DNA of 64,000 nt from the NCBI RefSeq assembly GCF_005239225.2, contig NC_133295.1, positions 3,286,001-3,350,000 of the forward strand, written 5' to 3'. The notes beneath the pieces were generated by a model that had not been told where the DNA came from, made no database searches, and worked only from the letters and a program-made list of their open reading frames with translations. Origin of the DNA: Populus alba. Its lineage: Eukaryota; Streptophyta; Magnoliopsida; Malpighiales; Salicaceae. Positions 58,738 to 64,000 of the stretch are shown here, in pieces. A program made the translations under genes and the position numbers. Each line of letters begins with the position of its first letter. Within the stretch, counting starts at the first letter, position 1.

Positions 58738-59359
58738 AGGACCATAATATCTTCAAGTAGGGATTCTAGACTCGAACATAGCTGAGCTGAGAGCTGTTGT
58801 CAAAGCTATTGAGCTTTCAGCCTCAAAGTGTTTCCTTCATCATAAGCATATAATTATTGAATCTGATTCTGCCAATGTAATCAGCTGGATGCATAATCCT
58901 CACAACAGGCCATGGATGCATAGAGACCTCTTCTCCACAGTTCAGAAATTGACTAGTCTGTTTGGTTCAATTACTTTTTCTCATGTGTACCGTGAGAGCA
59001 ATAGTCTGGCAGATTGTATGGCTAAGCAAGGAGTGCACAGATCCAGTGATTTCATTGCTTGGTTATGATTCATCTCTCAGATTATGTGTAACAGACTATA
59101 TGTGCATCTCTTCAGAGGTTTACATTCTCGTGAAAATTAAATTGGAGACTCTTGGACGCTTCTCTTGGTTTTGTAGTAATGGTTTTCTTGTGTTGATTAT
59201 ATTGTTGCTTTCTTAGTCTATTTCTGATGTTTTGTCCTCTTTGTTTGGACTTTGCTTTGATTGGCATTTCCTGCAAAATTGATATGCGGCAGGCTTTGTA
59301 ATTTTTTGTCTCGCCAGGCTATGGCGTTTAATGAAAACATATACTTCTCAAAAAAAAAA
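58738..59359 (+). mobile_element. 5'-truncated LINE 3' end with RNase H domain and poly(A)
   Basis: An open frame from 58760 to the stop at 59066-59068 (102 codons) encodes the plant LINE C-terminal RNase H domain: ILDSNIAELRAVVKAIELSA, the acidic motif IIIESDSANVISW, and SHVYRESNSLADCMAKQG. The Glu of AELRA and the Asp residues of ESDS and LADCMA fit the RNase H active site. A ~280 bp 3' UTR follows, ending in aacatatacttctc and an A10 tract at 59350-59359, typical of LINE insertions. The element begins within about 15 bp of the copia LTR end; no target-site duplication was identified. Confidence 0.85.
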
Positions 59360-59364
59360 ATATG

Positions 59365-60940
59365 ATCTTCTTTTCCTCCCTCATGACCAGGCGAGTCAAT
59401 CAAACAGGTAGAAACAGAATTAACATGGATGATAGACCTGGCATAAGTAAATTCCAGAGAAAGTATTATTTTGTTTTCCATCCTCTGTTAGCAGGTTGGT
59501 CCTTCTGGTTTTTGTGAAGTCTATGTATCATTTTATAAGCATATATAAATACTGACACTATGCCGTTGTAGGTTTGCAAGTGTTAGCAGAACCTTCACTG
59601 CTTCTATCTTGGATAATTAATTTACGTACGTTCATATTTAGTCCTAATTAATTAGGGTTGAGTCTTCAGACTTTGTATAGGAAAGAGTATTTTGGAGTCA
59701 TCTTGTTGTATTACTCGTCCATGTTATCATTCTCCATAAACTTCCAAACCTCTTGATGGTATGGGTGGCAATTCAGTTCTGAGTTCTGACATTGGGGGAG
59801 TTTCCAAATGTTTGGTGGGGATGATGTTCAAGAAGTGTCTTCTCTTTCAAACATCTTAAATCATTTCCTGCAAGACATTTTCTAGAGTAGACGCGGGAAG
59901 AAGAAAAAAGGCAAGAATTTTGGTGAAGTTTATCGGTACTTGTTCTTCTAAAATTAAAACTGGCTAATAAGTTTTATGATACAGTGTAAGTTATATGATA
60001 CAGTGAAACTTGAGGCCTCCATTATGCTTGCGAGGACTAATATATTGTTGGTTTTAAAATTTCTAGACCATCAGGCCTCACCTAGCTAAATCCTTAGATA
60101 CTGGACAATAAATTGTTCAAGAGTGCCAATTTTATCAGGTGTAAGTTCTTTTTCAGTTTGACTTAAGAAGTATAAGTTAAACTGGGTATGGCAAGGGTCC
60201 AAAACATAGTTATTAGATCTGAACTGCTATTTGACTTGGAAAAGGGTTCGGGATATTGGGTTATGGGTCAACCCATGTTTTATTAAAACTGCAGTATTTT
60301 GTTTTTTTACAGAAGACATTAGTTTAATCAAGTTTAATTAGGTCAACCAAGTTACTAAAATCCCGATGGATTTAACCGTGTGAATGTTTAGTTCGATTTA
60401 ACTAGAATTCAAACTTAGATTAGATTCTGTGGCTCTGATTTTATGCGAAGCCGACTTGGGTTTAATAACTACAGCTAGAAAAGCGCTTGAGCATGGTGTT
60501 TGATCTGGGTTAGGCTTCACGTCTAGTGTTTAGCTGGAAAAGCTTAAGAAAGTATGGTGTCCGTCAAATAAGTTTTGAGCAAGAACAAGGAATTCCAGCA
60601 ATCCCTAATCAAAGGACCATCCTTTCTGATACATTCATGTGCCTTGCTATAGCATGCGAGACTGCAATTTAATTATGAGTGATCACACACAAGGTGAATT
60701 CTCCTGCTCTGGATTATGGATCACGGATCCGACCCATCATGTCACAGACAAGTGGCTGGAAGAATTGGAAAGGGACAATATGTTAGGTATCCTTGCATTG
60801 AAGTAGGTATGGTTTTGTTAGTACAAGATGCGTTGGACCAAGGAAATGCTATTCAACGTGACTCCAAATTTTATTGAGTGCACATAGTACTATGAATTTC
60901 ACTGAATAATCATCGCTCTCAAGTCTCATGAGCTCCCCTA
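59365..60940. other. Intergenic, upstream of the DUF7722-type gene
   Basis: Moderate GC with no supported gene. Bases 60200-60475 hold a GGGTCAACC-type repeat copy (ttatgggtcaacccatgttt, aattaggtcaaccaagttac). The region 60600-60940 should contain the promoter of the next gene. Confidence 0.4.
60200..60475. repeat. GGGTCAACC-type dispersed repeat copy
   Basis: The words 'tttgacttggaaaagggttc', 'gggttatgggtcaaccca', 'aattaggtcaaccaagtt' and 'ccgacttgggtttaataact' follow the order seen in other copies. Confidence 0.5.
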
Positions 60941-60948
60941 GCTATAAA
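60941..60948 (+). promoter_or_regulatory. Candidate TATA box of the DUF7722-type gene
   Basis: A 'gctataaa' element. A start site ~30 bp downstream (about 60973) would fall after the ATG at 60967 and before the one at 60994, which supports the inner start. Confidence 0.5.
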
Positions 60949-60993
60949 GGGTCACCTTCATAGCTCATGTATGGTGTACAAGAAAGAAAGGGC

Positions 60994-61218
60994 ATGGAAT
61001 CAATTACTTTTAGGGCAGGAGGGAGAGTGAAGGAGGAGCAAGAGGGGTGTGGAGGGTTTCAGATGCCCTTGCACTACCCTAGGTACTCAAGATCGGAGTA
61101 TGAGACAATGCCTGAGGGGCAACTCGATCGCTTACTCACAGAATATGGACTTCCGATGGTCGGAAATGTTGAGCAGAAAAGGAAGTTTGCCATGGGAGCT
61201 TTTCTTTGGCCTCGCTAG
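60994..61218 (+). CDS. Small conserved plant protein (DUF7722-type), 74 aa
   Basis: A single exon. I start at MESITFRAGGR because the TATA candidate leaves the earlier in-frame ATG (60967) outside the mRNA; with it the protein would be 83 aa. The C-terminal ~50 residues form the conserved block FQMPLHYPRYSRSEYETMPE, then QLDRLLTEYGLPMVGNVEQK and RKFAMGAFLWP. I recognise this as the short angiosperm family usually labelled DUF7722. No signal peptide or membrane segment is seen; the N-terminus is charged. Biochemical function is unknown and I do not propose one. The frame is intact, and the strong match to the family's end motif (AMGAFLWP) argues for a real gene. Confidence 0.8.
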   Translation: MESITFRAGGRVKEEQEGCGGFQMPLHYPRYSRSEYETMPEGQLDRLLTEYGLPMVGNVEQKRKFAMGAFLWPR

Positions 61219-61890
61219 AGATCATACATGACAAGCAACAAATCCAGATTTGTATGTTTAATATGTATCTCAAGTCTCTGTCTTAATAGTGCAAGGTTTA
61301 GCACTGCTGAAATGTTGTTTTTTAGGTCTGTAAAACATGGGTTTGGATGGCTCTGGTGCCATACCATGTTGATGATAAGATAAGTAGCCTTTTATGTGTT
61401 GTCCAGCTAAATTAGTACTTTGTTGAGAAGATTATTTTTGTTGTTGTTATTATTATTATTATTATTATTATCATAAATCTCTCTGCTCAAAATCATTGCT
61501 GCATCTGATATTCTGAATTTCAACGTCGTTTAGAATTAGGTTAGATTCTGGGGAGGAAGGAGATCAGGAGAATTCTAATTTGGGACCTTCTACGCTCACG
61601 TGGCTGCCATTAAGTTATTCTTGGGCACCACTCTTAAGGGTTGGAATGTTCAATCTTAACAAAATCAGCTCCTCCCAACGTGGGGCGAGATTTAGTGTGT
61701 TTAACATTTGATAAGTTTTATGAAGTAGGTTTAATAAAAATTATAAATTATAATATTTATGCACTTAAAGTTTTAAAAGAGAATTTGAAGTAAAATTATG
61801 ATTTAAGTTAATTAAATAAACACTTTCAAATCTAAAATTTAAATAAAATGCAAGATGTACTACACCACACCACATTTATATAACGTAACA
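61219..61890. other. 3' flank and intergenic sequence
   Basis: It contains an (ATT)n microsatellite at 61447-61472 and moderate-GC sequence without an ORF. Confidence 0.5.
61447..61472. repeat. (TTA)n microsatellite
   Basis: Eight to nine TTA repeats follow a short TTG tract. Confidence 0.85.
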
Positions 61891-62290
61891 GTGTGTTTAT
61901 TTTCAAGAGTACTTTTATGACTGTGATTTGAAAAAAAAATAAGTTTTAAAAAAGTATGATTAGATATAATTAATTGAATTTAGATATGTGTTTGGTAAAA
62001 ATTATGGTTCAGATTTATATGCAGTAAAAAACATGTATAAAATATTTAGTAGTTTTGTGGTTGCGGTTGTTTTTCAAAGTGTTTTTTACTTGAAAATACA
62101 TTAAAATAATTATTTTATTTATTTTTTAAAAATTATTTTTGTTATTAGCGCATCAAAAATGATCTGAAAATAAAAAAAATAATTTGAAGTAAAAAAAGTA
62201 ATTTTTTTTAAAAGTACTTTTGAAATGCAAAAAAAAACATAGTTTTACGATACTCAAATATAAAAGCATGTAAAAACTACATTAATTTTT
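61890..62290. repeat. MITE-like dispersed element(s), two overlapping copies
   Basis: The left part has 'cagtgtgtttattttcaaga' and 'gtgtttggtaaaaattatgg'. The right part has 'gtagttttgtggttgcggtt', 'gtttttcaaagtgtttttta', the core 'ttagcgcatcaaaaatgatc' near 62143, and an end near 'tttgaaatgcaaaaaaaaac'. Confidence 0.55.
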
Positions 62291-62675
62291 TAGTGGGGCT
62301 CCACAATAAAATATACAACTTATTATGTTATTGTGTTTTTTTACACTGCAAATACAAAAGCTGGGAGGAAAGAAAGTCAACCTAATTTTAACCACAGACA
62401 GCATCTCAAATAAATCTTAATTAGTTAGTAACATTAATGTCACTCATCATCATACCTTTTATGCTAAAAATTGACGCTAAAATATAATCTCTCAAGAAGT
62501 AGTTGGTACAAAAAAATAGGATTGAAGATTCCAAATGCATCAACAACAGAAGGGCATACAGCCTGTTTGACCTTTTCTTTTATTTCTTTAATGAAACTCA
62601 ACAGTTTGGAATTACAAGGAATTTCTATAAAGAAAATGGCATCGAAAATTGGAGGCCATTGGGCATGTTGGATCC

Positions 62676-62683
62676 TATAAAAA
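62676..62683 (+). promoter_or_regulatory. Candidate TATA box of the AGP-peptide gene
   Basis: TATAAAAA inside 'gatcctataaaaatgggg', 204 bp before the ATG. The predicted 5' UTR (~170 nt) contains a (CT)n tract at 62788-62814, a common leader feature. Confidence 0.6.
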
Positions 62684-62879
62684 TGGGGACAAACCCTCTA
62701 TTCGTGTTCTAAATATAAACACCATTCCCACATCCCTCTACATTCAGCACCATTTTTTGCATATTGGTTCTGATTTTTCCAATATTCTCTGTCTCTCCTC
62801 TCTCTCTCTCTCTCAATCTTTTTTATTTTTTGAGAGAGGTTTTTTCTGGTAGCAACAAAGAAGGAAGAGATAGAGGAAA

Positions 62880-63486
62880 ATGGCTGTTTCAAACATTTCA
62901 TTTGGAGTTTTTGCTGCCATTGTTGCCATTATTTTTGCCATCTCTATGCCTTTGGCTCATGGCCAATCTTCAGCTCCTGCTCCATCACCCACAAGCGATG
63001 GTGAGTCTCTCCCTTCTCCTTGCCAATATCTTAATTTCTTTGAAATTTAAATTAATGACCAAAATATTAAATTTTTTTAGAACTTGATCCCCCCCCCGGC
63101 CCCTCCTGCTCAATTTAAAAACCATTAATGGCCATCCAGATTTATTTCCTTTTAATATGGGATTTTTGTTGTCCCTTAACAAGTTCATTCGCATCTCAGT
63201 TCTGAATTTGATTAATCAAATCATTTGTTTCAATTTTCTTGGTGTTAATTATGTTAGAAATTTTTTTTTTCAAGATCATAACTATTTTAATTTCTACCTT
63301 GTTTTCTGTTTGTTCTTTAAAAGAGTATATACCTTTGATTAAGATTATTGAATATCTAGAAATTAAATAAAAAAAACTCACCCTTTTTTGCTCTCTTTTA
63401 TTGTGTTTGCAGGCGCTGCAATAGACCAAGGAGTAGCCTGTATTCTAATGCTTGTGGCGTTGGTGCTCACTTACCTTATTCATTGA
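62880..63486 (+). CDS. Arabinogalactan peptide (AGP16/20/41-type), two exons, 64 aa
   Basis: Exons are 62880-63000 and 63413-63486 (195 nt, phase 1 junction splitting a Gly codon after ...PTSD). Residues 1-28 form a signal peptide (MAVSNISFGVF ... PLAHG). The mature part is tiny, QSSAPAPSPTSDG, with AP/SP dipeptides that are hydroxylated and O-glycosylated with arabinogalactan. The C-terminus, AAIDQGVACILMLVALVLTY plus LIH, is the GPI-anchor signal (the IDQG...LALVLTYLIH pattern of the DUF1070 family), so the product sits on the outer face of the plasma membrane or in the wall. The length fits AG-peptides (about 60-75 aa). The protein is too small and split to be seen as one ORF. Exact paralogue and role are unknown. 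Confidence 0.93.
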
Positions 63487-63489
63487 TGA

Positions 63490-64000
63490 TTCATCAACCT
63501 AAGGCACATACATTATTTTGGATGAAACGTCAAATCAATCTCCTTTTTCTTTTTTTTTTTCTATGTGGGACAGCATTGATATATTCTCTTCTAAGAAAAA
63601 TGTTTGGTGTGTTCTAATTATTTCCATATGTAATTTGATGAGACTTGAAGGAATATATGGCTGTCGGCCTTCCAGAAAAAAAATGGATCGTTTTGATTTT
63701 CTAATATCAAAAATAAATTTTAAAAATTAAAAAAAAATATTATTTCATTATATTTAAAAAAAAAAAAACATTTTAAAAACCTATCATTATCCCAATACCA
63801 AATAAACTTATACACTATTAATATTACAACAATTTTTCTACAACCTGGAGGACAGTTTCAATTCTAAATTAATTTTCATTGCTAAAAATGAAAAAAAATA
63901 CGAATAAAAGTTGAGAACAAAATTTATATTTCATATTTCCTGGTTTCTCAATAATTTGTGATGAATTCTAAATGAAATATAAAGACATGATGGGCTGTGT
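63490..64000. other. 3' flank at the right edge
   Basis: AT-rich, holding the AGP 3' UTR and then 'tggatcgttttgattttcta'-type sequence (63684-63775) that resembles part of the MITE-like family. No further gene. Confidence 0.4.

Noticed and set aside
62698..62901. Minus- and + strand ORFs across the AGP leader (including 62764-63087)
   Set aside because: They are readings of the CT-rich 5' UTR and of the AGP exon in the wrong frame; the signal peptide, AP/SP core and GPI signal lie in the spliced frame starting at 62880.

Overview
Origin. The window is eukaryotic nuclear DNA from a flowering plant: very AT-rich intergenic sequence, GT-AG introns, plant-only gene families and a heavy load of retrotransposon and MITE debris. 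The genes (SPEECHLESS, group III WRKY, clade I SWEET, arabinogalactan peptide) are those of a eudicot. The style of the dispersed repeats reminds me of poplar/willow (Salicaceae), but that species guess is inference only. Layout. 0-8.6 kb: a degenerate ~140 bp repeat array with an embedded hairpin (about 60-1735), then gene-poor DNA. 8.7-10.3 kb: a complete six-exon SWEET sugar-transporter gene on the + strand. 10.3-16.6 kb: a broken E-class PPR gene (12370-14046, minus) and hints of an unrecognised spliced minus-strand unit. 17.0-18.6 kb: an intact intronless P-class PPR gene (minus). 18.8-33.4 kb: a transposon and repeat desert with MITE-like copies, a CACTA-like terminus at 26536 and a large interrupted palindrome at 28074-28681. 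33.5-35.5 kb: a three-exon group III WRKY gene (+). 35.5-40.6 kb: repeats, including a degenerate ~170 bp array at 38.9-39.6 kb. 40.6-43.2 kb: a three-exon SPEECHLESS-type bHLH gene (minus). 43.8-55 kb: repeats, short tandem duplications and two unrecognised coding-like fragments (46.4 and 51.4-51.9 kb). 55.5-58.7 kb: a decayed Ty1/copia element with a 3' LTR, directly followed by the 3' end of a LINE (58.74-59.36 kb). 61 kb: a 74-residue DUF7722-type gene (+). 62.9-63.5 kb: a two-exon arabinogalactan-peptide gene (+). How the genes relate. Plant genes are not organised as operons and no shared pathway is evident. Each gene has its own promoter: TATA candidates are visible for SWEET, WRKY, SPCH, DUF7722 and the AGP gene. 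Roles by homology are sugar movement across membranes (SWEET), organelle RNA processing (PPR), stress and senescence transcription (WRKY), entry into the stomatal lineage (SPCH), and a GPI-anchored wall/plasma-membrane peptide (AGP). No tRNA, rRNA, CRISPR or organelle-genome insertion was seen. The least explained items are the interrupted palindrome at 28 kb, the hairpin array at the left edge and the coding-like fragment at 51.4-51.9 kb.
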